Origin: Adiantum capillus-veneris
Lineage: Eukaryota > Streptophyta > Polypodiopsida > Polypodiales > Pteridaceae
DNA: 64,000 bases
NCBI GenBank assembly: GCA_014529385.2
Contig: CM043945.1
Span: 155,562,741-155,626,740 of the forward strand
Direction of reading: 5' to 3'
Part shown: in pieces, positions 22,503-33,996 of the stretch
How positions within the stretch are numbered: position 1 is the stretch's first letter
Layout: each line of letters begins with the position of its first letter
Translations under genes and position numbers: made by a program
Notes under the pieces: model-generated
Database searches by the model: none
What the model saw: the letters and a program-made list of their open reading frames with translations, nothing else
Told to the model about the DNA's origin: nothing

Positions 22503-23600
22503 ATGGATTCCTCCAGCTCATATGTGCACCGTGACAACACGCCAGGTAGCATCCAAATTCCATTCACGCATGCTCTGTACACATGGATTACAAGTACTTT
22601 CAAGAGTTTCGACCAACGTGTTACTGCTCTAAAAAACGCGAACGTGCAGATGAACATTCGCTTGGCCTCTCTCGAAGGGGTCGTGCAGGGGCTCAGTTCT
22701 GGACTCTCTACTCTCGAAAATATGGCTCAGTAGACAACTACGCGTCTTTTCGAGGGCGAAACCCATCTCCAGCAATTGCGGACACAAATTGCTGCTTTTG
22801 GGCGTTCACAAGGTGGTCCAACTGCCACAATTCCGTACAAAACTACAAATTCCTCAGGTGAAGAGAAGGAGTGTACGGAATTGGCCGTAAATAACTGGCT
22901 GCACCAGTGGACCACATACTTTGATCTCCATGGGGAGCATGATGAACAGAGGATTCAGACGATTCCTCTCTATCTGCACAATAAGGCGCTTACCTGGTGG
23001 CGTGACATGACAGAGAAGCCTACGACATGGGCTAATTTCGGTGTAAAATTCAAGAGGGATTTTGCTAAAATGGAACCTTTGAAAGCTTATGCCAAACTGC
23101 AGAGTCTTTCGATGAAAACTCTGTCTTTTGATAAATATACGACAGCTTTCAAAGAGGCGCTCACCTTCTGCAAGGTGGATTCTACGCACGTTGTGCACAT
23201 GTATCTGCTGGGATTGCATGAGGATTACCCGTTGGGCCTTAATTAAGGACAAAGCCCCGATTGATGTCGAGGATGCAATGGCAAAGGCCAAGACGTTCCA
23301 TTTGATAAATGGAGCGAATTATGAGAAGAAAAGAACTGCAGACCATCAATCCGGTGAGGGTGCTTCGAGGAAGCGACCCCGATTCCAACATAAGTCCAAA
23401 TCATCGCCGAGATCTTCTGAAGAGAAGAAGAAAGCCAAAAATGCTTCAGTTGTTGATGCAGTGAAGAAAGGGGCTTGCTTCGGATGTGGCCAGACGGGTC
23501 ACCAAATCAAGGATTGCCCCAAGAAGAAGAAGACACAGAAACCGCAAGGTCGTCCTTCGGTTCAGATTCACGAGATCTCAGGTAACTCTGATGTTGTTCA
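22503..23600 (+). pseudogene. Chromovirus gag (one stop, one frameshift)
   Basis: The ATG at 22503 opens the matrix/capsid protein. TAG at 22731-22733 interrupts the frame directly after CAG, and the same frame continues. The capsid core has NNWLHQWTTYFDLHG, then ALTWWRDM, then FKRDFAKMEP. A one-base shift at about 23237-23245 (CCTTAATTAAGG) precedes the nucleocapsid. The CCHC knuckle [15 protein letters not shown] is at 23475-23520, after a basic stretch rich in Lys and Ser. Gag packages the RNA into particles. Confidence 0.85.
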
Positions 23601-26600
23601 AGTTGAAATCCATCATTTAGCGCACAGTTCATGCACTAATTGTACTTTTAGCACCAAAGTGTTTGATAAGCACGATCTTCTCCGTTTCCCCGGGAAGATC
23701 AATGGTCACGACGTGACCGTACTCCTTGATAATGGAAGCTCACACAATTTTGTGGATGCAAAATTGGTGCAGAAACTAAGCCTACGGACGCGGGACAGTG
23801 ACAATGAGTATCGCGTGAAGATGGCTCGTGGCGTGGATACGGATGTATGGAATCGGATGGTTCCAGATTTGTCGCTCAAGCTGGCTGATTACAAAGAGAA
23901 CCTGGATTTCCACATCATGCGCCTGGACAGAGCAGATATTATTTTAGGAATTCGATGGTTTTATGATAAACAAGACTCGTTGTATATAGACTATGTACAT
24001 CACTCTCTTGTTTTTATTAAGCAAAACATGCCTCATGTGTCTGTGTCGCTTTGTAATCAGAAGTCTGTAAATAATGGTTTTGCAATACCAGTTGTTACTA
24101 CTTTGAAAATGTATAAAGAAATAAAGTCTTCTGATGTTGTCTTTTATCAATGTGTACTATCTGCTTGGTTTGATTCATTAATACTTGGTACTTCTGTCAC
24201 TAAATTTTGTAAAAATGTTTCATGTTCTTCTGTTGAACTTGGGAATTCTGACGAATCCAACCTTATTCGAAAAATCATGACTGATTTCCAGGATGTTTTT
24301 CCTGATGATCTACCTCCTGGCTTGTCGCCTTCGAGAGGAGTTGATCATGGCATTGAGTTGGTGGCTGGCAGTCAGCCCTTCTCAAAGCAACCTTATCGGT
24401 TTAGTAAAACCGAGGAGGACGAGATTCAACGACAGCTGAAGGATTATCTCGACAAGGATTTTGTTCGGCCTAGCAAATCCCCGTGGGGAGCGCCAATGCT
24501 ACTTTCTCGAAAGAAGGATAACACTATGCGCTTCTGCGTGGATTACAAGGGGTTGAATAAGCTCACTGTCAAGAACAAGTATCCGCTCCCGCGCATGGAC
24601 AATCTGATAGATCGGCTCCATGGAGCGTTGTATTTTACGAAGATAGACCTGCAATCGGGCTATCATCAAATACACATCAAACTCGAAGATATTCCTAAGA
24701 CAGGCTTCCATACGCGTTATGGTCACTACGAGTTTTTGGTCTTGCCATTTTGTTTGACCAATCACCAATGCTCCAGCTACCTTTCAACAGATGATGAATG
24801 ATCTGCTAAGACCATTTTTAGGCAACTTCGTTGTTGTATTTCTCGATGATATCTTGATCTACAGCCAAAGTTTGTCTGAGCACCTAGTGCATATACGCAC
24901 TGTTCTCGAAGTACTGAGAACCGAGAAGCTTTATGCTAAGGCTTCTAAGTGTGAATTCTTTAAGAAGGAGCTTCTGTACTTGGGTCACATCATTACTCGC
25001 GATGGAATTCGCGTCGACCCTGAAAAGTTGGATAAAGTGCGAAATTGGCCCATTCTGAAGAATGTACGCCAAGTAAAGTCCTTTTTAGGCTTTACTAGAT
25101 TCTTTCGCAAGTTTATCAAGGATTACTCTAAGGTTGCTGCTCCGCTTACGCAAATTTTAAAAGGAGGGGTGAAAGGGCCAAAACTTCGGGTCCTCATCGT
25201 AAAGGTAATCCCCCTGTTGTCTGGAATGAGCGTCTCGACGAGAGCTTTCGGACACTAAAGCACTTGGTGACTACTGCACCAATATTACACATTGTGGATC
25301 CTAGCAAACCGTTTGTGGTTGAAATGGATGCTAGTGATTATGCTATTGGTGAGGCATTATACCAGGATGGACATCCTGTCGCGTTTGAAAGTAAGAAGCT
25401 TTCTGACGTTGAGATGCGTTATCCAACGTATGAAAAGGAGCTTTACGCCGTAGTCCACGCCCTGAGAAAATGGCGGCACTACTTATATGGCTCTACGTTT
25501 GTTGCATGGACAGATCATCATTCCTTGCGCTATATATGTGATCAAGGTGACCTCAGAGGCCGGAAGGCTAGATGGGTTGAGCTTATGCAAGAGTTTGACT
25601 TTGAGATCCGTTATAGAAAAGGATCCAGCAATCAAGTTGCCGATGCACTCATCAGGATTCCTGAGGTTAATGCCTTGTCTATGGCTGAAATCTCAACGGA
25701 TTTCTCTCTCTCTCTCCGAGGGCTATGTCGTTCCGATGGCCATTTTGGCAAGATATGGAACGAGGTCAAAGCGGGGCATGACTCGCATACAGGCTTGGGT
25801 GGTCCGGAGACCCAAGTGAGTCGTGTTGGAGAGACGAGACAACGACAATATTCCAAAAGAGGTGGACTATTGTTCAGAAATGGTAAAGTCTGCGTGCCGA
25901 AAATTGATGAGATTCGACAAAGGATTTTGTGTGAATGCCACGATGTTCCTAGCGCTGGGCACCCAGGTATCCAGAGAACTTTTGCTTTTGTCAAGCGATA
26001 TTTCTATTGGCCAAGAATGCGCTCTTACATAGAGAGCTATGTGAAGAGATGCGCTCAGTGTCAGGTCAATAAGGCAGAGCGCCTTAGGAAAGCTGGCCTG
26101 CTACATCCATTGGAAATCCCAAATGCCAAGTGACAGAGTATTTCCATGGACTTCATCGTTGGTTTGCCAAATACTAGTCGGGGCAATGACGCTATTTGGG
26201 TTGTAGTCAATAGACTCACAAAAATGGCGAAGTTCATACCAACGAAGTCGACAGTAAAAAGCCATGAGTTGGCGGTTTTATTTGTCGATCAGCTTTATAA
26301 GCTGTATGGTCTCCCAGAAGATATCGTCAGTGATCAAGATACTAAGTTCACTAGCCGATTTTGGCAAGATGTCTTTGCTCACCTTCAGACGAAGTTGAGT
26401 ATGTCGTCTTCTGACCATCCTGAGTCCAACGGACAAACTGAGAGGATGAATCAGACGTTAGAAGACATGTTGAGAGCCTATGTCTCTCACAAGCAATCTG
26501 ATTGGGAAAGGTATATTCCACAGTTAGAGTTTGCCTATAATAGTAGCAAGCATTCTACTACTGGATTTAGCCCGTTCATGTTGATGTATGGATTCAAGCC

Positions 26601-27200
26601 TAAATCCCCAATTGCTATTGGCTTAGAGAAAGTCAAGGAACGCCAAGCTCGTGATTTCCTGTATGACATGCAAGAAATGCTCGAATTGGCTAAGGATAGT
26701 ATAAGAACGGCTCGTGACAGAGTTACTACTTATGCTAATCAAAAGAGATCTCCAAGGACGATGTGGGACAATGGGTCTATCTGAAGATACCCAAGGATTC
26801 CAAGACTATGCGAACAGGAAAGCATTATAAGCTTTCGGCTAGATATTGTGGTCCGTTCTTGATCACAAAGAAAATTGGCCAGGTTGCCTACAAACTTGCT
26901 CTTCCTTCGGATGTTAGTGTACATCCAGTGTTTCATGTCAGCCACCTTAAAGTGAAATTGGGCGAAGCCGACGTTGTGCCTATCGAGGAAAATGTATGGC
27001 AAGATATGCAAACTGAGTATATTCCTCAAGAACCAGAAGCAATTTTAGATCATCGTACCCGTTATTCGTGCCAAAAGGCTTATGACGAGTACTTAATTAA
27101 ATGGAAGGGTCAATCTGAAAGGTTTGCTACTTGGGAACCTGTTAGAGCTTTGAAGGCTCAGTATCCCCACTTCATTGATGAGGACATCAATGGTTCTTAA
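23601..27200 (+). pseudogene. Chromovirus pol: PR, RT, RNase H, integrase, chromodomain
   Basis: Protease has [13 protein letters not shown] near 23722 (DNG in place of DTG/DSG). RT has [23 protein letters not shown] and FLDDILIYSQ (about 24838). RNase H has EMDASDYAIG (about 25321), YPTYEKELYAVV and TDHHSL. Integrase has the H..H..CAQCQ zinc site (about 25940-26060), then D, D and E in MDFIVG, SDQDTKF and NGQTERMNQ. A GPF module (YCGPFLI) and a chromodomain (EYLIKWKGQ...TWEP, about 27030-27160) follow. Frameshifts lie near 24770, 25200 and 26760. TGA at 26131-26133 stands where Trp is expected. The chromodomain may steer integration to particular chromatin. Confidence 0.9.
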
Positions 27201-27211
27201 GGGGGGAAGTA
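27201..27211 (+). promoter_or_regulatory. Polypurine tract of chromovirus
   Basis: GGGGGGAAGTA lies directly before the 3' LTR and primes plus-strand DNA synthesis. Confidence 0.85.
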
Positions 27212-27585
27212 TGTTATGTCCCGCTCACAGGAGAGGGGATCTAGCCCAGATGCCGTCGGGATGAGCGTCCAGTGTCCGGGCGGACGTAGTGTGAACACGG
27301 CCAGTGTGGCCGGCCATTATTATAAAAGGGAGGCCAAGGCCTTATTTGCAGTTATCGACCCCCACTGGCAGAGTGCTAGTGGTTAGTCCGCGAGGCTAGG
27401 AGTGCGCGAGGTCACGAGGAGGTGAGGCCGGGTGGTATGGGACGCTCGGTCTTACAGGTGCACGCCTAGGTCCTCGGACGCTGGCCCAACACGAGGGAGC
27501 TGCCGGATGGTGGCTATGGTAGGGTGGTTCATCCGACGCATATCTGTAGGCGGTCCGTGTAGCCGGGAGATCCTTCCTCTTGTTC

Positions 27586-27587
<2 letters not shown>
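27212..27587 (+). repeat. 3' LTR of chromovirus (terminal bases missing)
   Basis: It starts TGTTATGTCC and ends GTTCGT, where the 5' LTR continues TTCA. The terminal bases are replaced by CTCTCT. Confidence 0.9.

Positions 27588-27652
<65 letters not shown>
27588..27652. repeat. (CT)n tract, right flank of the chromovirus
   Basis: About 65 bp of pure CT beginning at the LTR end. Confidence 0.95.
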
Positions 27653-27654
<2 letters not shown>

Positions 27655-27797
27655 CATCTGTACCTTTCTCATTTCCTCTCTTCAAAGAAATAAAAGGAAC
27701 CATCACTCAAGCTAAAGTAATCACTACCGCAAGGAAAGAAGTAAGGATCTGTGAAAGTGAAAACGTAGATCTTCACCATTTCCATTCCGTTGCACCT

Positions 27798-28060
27798 GAC
27801 ACCTTTCAAGGGTGAAGTGCCAGAAGATTGGGAGCCTGAGGAGCAACCACAGATAGAAGAAACAGATGAAAATCTTATACCTGAAGAGGTCCTAACACAC
27901 AAGGAAAGGAAAGTTAAGGGTAAGCTAGGCCGCAAGTATTTGGTCTAGTTTCAAGACCTATCCAGCTCTTCATGCAAAGTACATGAGGAGGAACTGCAAA
28001 TACTCCTAAATTATTAGAACTTTACCTTGAGGCTTTTGGTTTAGCTCTGACTAATCCTCG
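27798..28060 (+). pseudogene. C-terminal fragment of a retrotransposon polyprotein
   Basis: A plus-strand frame reads PFKGEVPEDWEPEEQ, then IPEEVLTHKERKVKG and RKYLV, a stop, then EEELQ and (after a shift) YLEAFGL. This resembles the integrase C-terminal tail of some plant Ty3 elements, where a chromodomain-like EEVL.......YLVKF block ends the protein. No other part of that element was found next to it. The assignment is by pattern only. Confidence 0.45.
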
Positions 28061-28906
28061 AGTGCACATCGAATCAACAGATTAAATATAGTGCGCACGA
28101 TATGGGGAGCCACTCCACTGCTTTGTGACAAACTATCCACAGAGGAATAGAGTCAACCAACTTCTCTCCAAGATTTTGCGGGTACTCACATGCTTATTGA
28201 GTGACTTTATGATATGCACATAAATAGTTGCCATAAGTTGTGGGCTTGTGGTTTGAATTCCTAACGAACTGAATGCAACATGTACTCTTTCATTTGTGGC
28301 TTTTTTTTTAGTATGTGTTAAGGATGACATGACTGCAAAATTTTATCTTGTTGATGTGAATCTGGAGTGACGAGATTTAGTACATCAAGAAATCTATAAA
28401 TGATCAATGCGGTCTGGATATGGTGGTTAAATAAGACATAATGATCATGGTTCACGTCTAAGATCCTGACATGGATTGTGATATAATTGTTCAGTGACTT
28501 GTGTCTTTGTGTTGGTGCATGGTTGCACATCCGCATAGAGTAAGTGTCTACTAAGCTATTCTCTATCTATTGTTTTTTCTTTGCACACATAATCGAGAGC
28601 GATTACTCTTCTTTTAAGAGGTATATCACAAAAAGTGATGACGTGGCACTTAAACCCCGACAACAATCAGGAAAAAGAGAGATCGCAAAAGATGATGATG
28701 TGGCTGTCCAAAAGGTGTTGATGTGGCACCTTGGTCCTCCACAAATTGCGGCCCGAATGTCAATTGCCACATGGCAAAATTTGCTATGTAAATTTGGAGA
28801 GCTTTTTAGCATACCTATGTTTGAAGTTCTTAGAGAGCCAACTTTTTGTAACAATTGCTTTTGGCTAAGGGCCTTTATATATGTGCTTTGGGGGAGTCTC
28901 TAGCAA
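28061..28906. other. Interval without recognised gene
   Basis: No coding signal is seen. A TATA-like TTTATATATG at about 28873, preceded by repeats such as GATGTGGC, hints at an LTR promoter, but no termini were found. Confidence 0.4.
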
Positions 28907-29016
28907 ATCAATGTGTGGGTCCACAAGACAAAGAACCCTCCCCAGCAGTAGTACTCTATTCCTATCAATGTGTGGGCCCACAAGACAAAGAACCCTCCTG
29001 GGCAGTAGTACTCTAT
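28907..29016. repeat. About 58-bp tandem duplication
   Basis: CAATGTGTGGG(T/C)CCACAAG followed by ACAAAGAACCCTCC and AGTAGTACTCTAT occurs twice, with a few differences. Confidence 0.8.
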
Positions 29017-29669
29017 GTATTGAAAGAAGCGCCAAACTTTGAGGCCAGTGCATTTGCAAGCGGAACTCCGCTACTTCGTGTCTCCACTACTTTGAGTTTT
29101 GAAGTGCAAGTGCTTAAAGTTTCCGTGAAATTCGTGTGTTGTTGAGGATTTACTGTCTTGTCAATACTAAGCCGGATATAGCCTTGCAATGTGAGATCAA
29201 CCACGCTGCCCGCGTTTCACAATGAACAGTGCCCGGTAGCTAGTGATTAGCGAGTGGGGGATGGCAAGCTTTTGTGGGTCCGAAAACGCGGCAGTTTTTC
29301 TTATTAGCCCGATAGACTAGCGCTAGGCTGGACAACAGTTCTCTTCCATTGCCTCATCTGAATCGGGCCTATTATTACCAATTGATTTGTGCTTCTTGCA
29401 CTTTACTAGAACTTACTTGATTCTTGCACTTTTCTAGAAACTCACTTGATTAATGTTTATCATCCCCTAACAATGACACATATCAAGTTCTTTCAACCCC
29501 TCTGAGCAAAGATATACGATAGATACCTCTACATTTTCTTGGCATATTACAACTCTCGTCTCATGTGACATTATTTGAATCCACATATTAACTACTTACA
29601 CTATTTTAAAGAACAAGGATACTTAAAGTCAATAAGGAGTCATAGTGTACTGTGGACAATGCAAGATAC
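29017..29669 (-). other. Presumed intron 2 of the thioesterase gene; downstream exons not found
   Basis: The minus-strand splice donor after exon 2 is AAG|GTATCT at 29669. I did not find the next exon (the segment after the DALAGT hot-dog motif) here or farther left, so intron 2 is either very long and filled with transposons or the gene is truncated. Confidence 0.4.
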
Positions 29670-30101
29670 CTTGACGGCAATTGTACCAGCTAAAGCATCC
29701 AAGTCCTCCATGAGCCTACCAATGCGGCATTCATCCCATGCACTACGATACTGCTCCCGCAGGATGTAATCGGAGGTAAAACCATAAACAATGCTGATGC
29801 GGCTGTCTTCAGGTGTCCGTGTGATAAGTGTTTGCTGAGGGGGGCCATCCAAGGATGGAGGAGGCCACATGCGCTCACATATACTGGAGCGTGCCTTCCA
29901 CAATGCATCAGTGACCGGCGAGTGGTACATGCCTGGCCACATGCTAAGCGGCTTGCGGCTTGGGCTGTCCGGGGTAGACTCAAAAGGAGATTTCACAGTT
30001 GGCAAAACTGGGATAGTGATGGATCGTTCAAAAGATGGTGACGCTGTGCTATTATTATGAGGGTCCATGATGATCTCTGTTGCAACAGGCATTGCCACAA
30101 T

Positions 30102-30149
<48 letters not shown>

Positions 30150-30303
30150 TCACACAACCTGTAGGGCCTTTTCCTGATGATTCAGTGTGCAAAATCGAGT
30201 GTTGCAGAAGAGGAACCGCCGTAACCCCGTGGATCCCGAAAAAAGTACGCGGAGCACCTTTCCTAAGAACGGAGCTTGACGAAAGGCGACTCAAAAGACT
30301 CAT
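29670..30303 (-). CDS. Acyl-CoA thioesterase (plant hot-dog, ACOT9-like), exons 1 and 2, partial
   Basis: Hydrolyses acyl-CoA to fatty acid and CoA. Exon 1 (30303-30159) starts MSLLSRLSSSSVLRKG, an Arg/Ser-rich, acid-free leader typical of mitochondrial or plastid targeting. Intron 1 (30158-30077, 82 nt) starts GTTGTG, ends CAACAG and is mostly (GA)n in the gene sense. Exon 2 (30076-29670) carries the family signatures WPGMYHSPVTDALW, SDYILREQYR, GRLMEDLDALAGT and ends at a donor AAG|GTATCT. The splice phases agree: 145 nt plus 407 nt gives 184 whole codons. The second half of the hot-dog repeat lies in exons not found. It is the only host gene recognised. Targeting and the exact homologue are inferred from memory of the family. 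Confidence 0.82.
30103..30145. repeat. (CT)n tract inside intron 1
   Basis: About 43 bp of CT on the plus strand, (GA)n in the gene sense. It makes up half of the 82-nt intron. Confidence 0.95.
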
Positions 30304-30360
30304 CGGTTTACATCTTCACTTCTGCGCTGAAACGTTAAGCAGTAACACAACACCATCAGC

Positions 30361-30424
30361 ATGCTAAAATTAAGTGCCACGAGGTACAAACCATGCTAAA
30401 ATTAAGTGCCACGAGGTGCAAACC
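30361..30424. repeat. 32-bp tandem duplication
   Basis: ATGCTAAAATTAAGTGCCAC followed by GAGGT(A/G)CAAACC occurs twice, about 60-120 bp upstream of the thioesterase ATG. The second unit contains the start of the outer inverted repeat. Confidence 0.9.
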
Positions 30425-31205
30425 ATGCGATCAAATTCAAATCGAACCATCGTTGATCTCGACATTAATGTAAAAAATTTGAATCTTGAGCATTAGGCAA
30501 AATTTGGACTCACAAAAGGACCTTTTAAGGAGTTTGACTTTACCTCTCTCTGTCAAAACGGGCGCATGGATAAATTTTTGCAAACAAACTTCAAAGTTGG
30601 CGATGGTTTGACGGTTAGAATATCCTCTTCAAGCTCTATCTACTAATATATAGCATGCTATGAGATTCCTCATATTTTAAAAGATTATTTTTCTTATTCA
30701 CTTAGATTTCGAGAGGTTTCTAGGTGAATAAAAAAAAGAATCTTCTAACATATGACGAATCTCATGGCGTGCTATATATCAGTAGATAGAGCTTGAAGAG
30801 AACATTCTAACTATCAAACCTACGCTAACTTTGGAGTTTGTTTGCAAAAATTTATCCATGCGTCCGTTTTGGTAGAGAGAGGTAAAGTCAAACTCTTTAA
30901 AGGGCCCCTTTGTGAGTCCAAATTTTGCCTAATGATTCGGGGCTTAATTTCGGGATGCCTCACACCCACAATTTGAGCCCTCGTCAATGGGGTGAGAACC
31001 CAATGCCCTAACCATCATGTCCGTGTGCATACCTTGCTTTAAATGCAGAAACATGCATTTATAATTTTAAAACCACTAATCTCGGGATTAAATAAAACTA
31101 ATCTTGGGATCTCGAGATTGGTTTTTACAGATCGATGACTAAGATTCAACAGTAGTCCCAATTTGAATATGGGTCATTGATCCCATGGTTTGCACCTTGT
31201 GGCAC
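30406..31205. mobile_element. Inverted-repeat element (about 800 bp) upstream of the thioesterase gene
   Basis: The left end GTGCCACGAGGTGCAAACC and the right end (inverse of GTGCCACAAGGTGCAAACC, ending at 31205) are matching inverted repeats that continue about 45 bp with small gaps. No transposase ORF lies inside. A smaller palindromic element occupies 30491-30934. Target duplications were not certain. Confidence 0.6.
30491..30934. mobile_element. Foldback MITE, near-palindromic, 444 bp
   Basis: The left arm begins CATTAGGCAAAATTTGGACT at 30491. The right arm ends with its inverse at 30934. The arms (about 210 bp each) pair with scattered mismatches around a short centre near 30705-30725. 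Transcription would give a long hairpin. Confidence 0.85.
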
Positions 31206-31699
31206 ATATAGACGAAGATGATATGGCCACCACATGGGACTCGAGGAATGGCTCCGCAAGAAAGAGGGCCCCCAAAGCTTTGTATGGCTTAAAGCCCCCT
31301 CCAAAATCAAAACGTTGAATCAAAATTAGGACCCACCTATTAAGAGACAAGCTCTCCATCAAAAGGCGTCTTTTTTTAAATATAGATTTATTGGGCAGGC
31401 AGTGTGTAAATTCGCCCTCCGCCTATTTACACAATTGTAAACGTCCTAAGTTCTAGCAAGGTGAAGACTCACATTGGCATCTTAGAACAAGGTGAAGGAT
31501 CACAATGTCATGCTGGGGAAGTGCAATGTACAAGCAGACGAGGGTAGAAGCTATTAAGTTTTATATTAACAACGAGTATTTTGAAAGGTTGTAGAGAAGT
31601 TCTATGATAAAGGAAGTAACATATATATTACAAAAGATGACTAATAGATCAAGTTTGTTTAAGTGGTAATCATGGAGAAGTTATTTGTTGACCAAATTT
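31206..31699. other. Interval without recognised gene
   Basis: No clear gene or terminus. The integrase of the next element breaks off at about 31700 without a polypurine tract or LTR, so its 3' end is missing. Confidence 0.5.
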
Positions 31700-31702
31700 A
31701 GC

Positions 31703-32383
31703 TCAATTTGAAGTTGTAGTTTGTTGCTTCTTGGCCATATACCATTTTGGAGTACAATTAATAGCCACTTTGTAAGAAGTATGATAAGCCCATAGAGCTG
31801 AAGTCGGCTTCAAATTCCAATCTGTGCGATGAGCTTCCACCGTTTTGGTCAAGATAGAGATTAAGGTCTTGTTGGTACTTTCAACTTGGCTATTTGCTTG
31901 TGGATAATAAGGTGTGGACTTATGGTGAGCTATCATGAAGTTGGTAGTGAGTTCTTTTATCATTCCATTTATAAAATGAGTGCCATTGTCACTCAAAATC
32001 TCAAAGGGACAACCAAATCCTGTAATAATGTTCTCAAAGAGAAACTTGGTAGTTGACCTTGCATCAGTCTTACGTGTCGCCCTGGCTTCCACGCACTTTG
32101 TCACATAGTCAGTGGCAACGATAATATATCAAGATTAAGTGCTACGAGCTGCCGGACTAATAGGGCCTACAAAGTCCAAACCCCATTTTTCAAATGGTCG
32201 AGTCACTTTAATAGGATGTAAGGGCATCTTATCCTTTTGTTGCGTGATCTTGTAATGTTGGCATTCATCACATCCTTTTGCAAAAAGTGATGCATCCTTG
32301 AATAAGGTAGGCCACCAATAGCCTGATTGCAACACCTTTCTAGCAGGTAGTTCCCCTGAGAAATTTCCTCTGGCTATACCCAT
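31703..32383 (-). pseudogene. Integrase of the 31.7-40.7 kb Ty3 element
   Basis: The zinc-binding end has GCDECQHYK. The catalytic core has EKWGLDFVGPIS, then SDNGTHF and SQVESTNKTL, giving the D, D and E residues. A frame break lies at 32104-32135. Sequence stops soon after the core, before any C-terminal module. Confidence 0.85.
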
Positions 32384-32494
32384 GTGGGCTTCTTGCAGTA
32401 TGTATAAATACTCATCCTCACGGGCACAACGTCTAAGAATATCGTCCTTCCCTAGCTTATAGAGAATTTCTGCAATGAGAGAATAAGGATCACA

Positions 32495-33960
32495 TTATTT
32501 TAACAGTTTTTGAGCTATGTCCTTACAAAGCTCTTTGGGTGGAAAACCATTAACTAGAAAGTTCACAATCTTCTCACTCCATTCAGGCATGGTCTCGACT
32601 AGAAATAAGGAAGTATCGGGCAATTCATCATCGACTCCAGTAGGGGCTTCACCATTGGGTATGCAAGACAAATGATCCGCCATGACATGTCTTCTACCAG
32701 GTCTCACAACAACGATAAAATCAAACTCAAGAAGAATTAACAACCATCGTGTAATTATTCCCGTGGAACAAGGTTTTATTTACTAGATACAACAAGGCTT
32801 GATGATCAACATAGAAAACAAACTTGTTGGCCAAAAGGTAGTGGAAAAATTTCTTTACTGCATAGATCATAGCTAAACCTTCCCTCTCTGTAGTGGTGTA
32901 GTTTCTCTTAGCATCATTCAATTGACAACTGACAAAGCTAATGGGGTAGTCCAATTTATGTTCTCCTGGTAGAGCTAGAACACCCCCAATAACAAAGTTT
33001 GATGCATCAATATGCACATGTAAAATTATATTCCAATTGGGCACTCGTAGAATGGGAGCGCTTGTCAAGGTATTTTTCAATGACTCATAAGCATGGTCAC
33101 ACTCTGCGGTCCAGTGGAACTCAATAAGAAGCTTGTACAAAGGATGAGCTATCTCGGCAAAGTTTAAAATAAACTGTCGGTAATAACCAACATGGCCCAT
33201 GAACCTTTGAACTCCTTTATAGTTCGTAGATGGTGGCAATTCAACAATGGCTTAAATTTTGCTCTCATTTGTGGAAATCCCATTTTTGGACAATATATGC
33301 CCTAAAATGACTCCATGTTTAATCCAAAATTGGCATTTGAAAGGGTTTAAGGAGATGCGATACAATCTGCACTTCTCAAACACTTTTTGTAAACATGATA
33401 GATGTTCTTTCCAAGAGGCATAAACACAAAGTTCATCTAAGAAAGCTTCGGAAAACACCCTCAAATATTCTAAAAGCAGTGTTTATTAATCTTTGGAAGG
33501 TAGCAAGAGCATTGGTTAAGCCAAAATCCATAACACAAAATGCGAACACTCCAAATTTTTCCAGCACATGTTCTAAATATGGCAAGGGGTAATGATCCCT
33601 CCTAGTGGCAACATTGACCTTCTTGAGATCCACACATAGTGAGTTTCCCATTCTTTTTCGGCACAATCACTATTGGAGACACCCATTCTCAGTGCTCAAT
33701 AGGGTATATAAATCCGCATTTCACAAGCTTTTCAATCTCTTCTTGAATGATCTTTGTATACTTAGGATTCATTGGGTAGTGTCGTTGTTGAACTGGTTTA
33801 GCCATGCTATTCATGGGGATTGTGTGTTGCACCACGAAAGGTGAAACACCTTTCATATCATGATATGTCCAAGAAAATATATTCCTGAATTCCTTGAGAA
33901 GTTCTTTGAGTACATACTCCTCAGTCTCTGTCAGATATTGGGCAATGAAGACAGGTTTAG
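32495..33960 (-). pseudogene. RT and RNase H of the 31.7-40.7 kb Ty3 element
   Basis: RT pieces read CVDLKKVN, YPLPYLEHVL, FGLTNALATFQ and FLDELCVYASW (the catalytic DD is now DE). RNase H reads HIDASNFVIGGVL, NYTTTEREGLAMIYAV and YVDHQALLYLVNK, with its acidic residues in place. RPGRRHVMADHLSC links to integrase. Several stops and shifts occur. Confidence 0.85.
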
Positions 33961-33996
33961 ACTCCTTACCTGGGTCTGCTAACTCTATTTCCTTAA

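Larger units (their letters stand above)
20608..27587 (+). mobile_element. Ty3 chromovirus inserted in a (CT)n tract
   Basis: Two LTRs, tRNA-iMet primer-binding site, gag, protease, RT, RNase H, integrase with GPY/F module and chromodomain, and polypurine tract are all present in order over about 7 kb. Both outer edges abut CT repeats in the same sense. By eye the LTRs differ by roughly 18 substitutions plus a few indels in about 378 bp, mostly C/T and G/A transitions. The coding region has several frameshifts and two clear stop mutations, so the copy is not autonomous. Confidence 0.92.
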
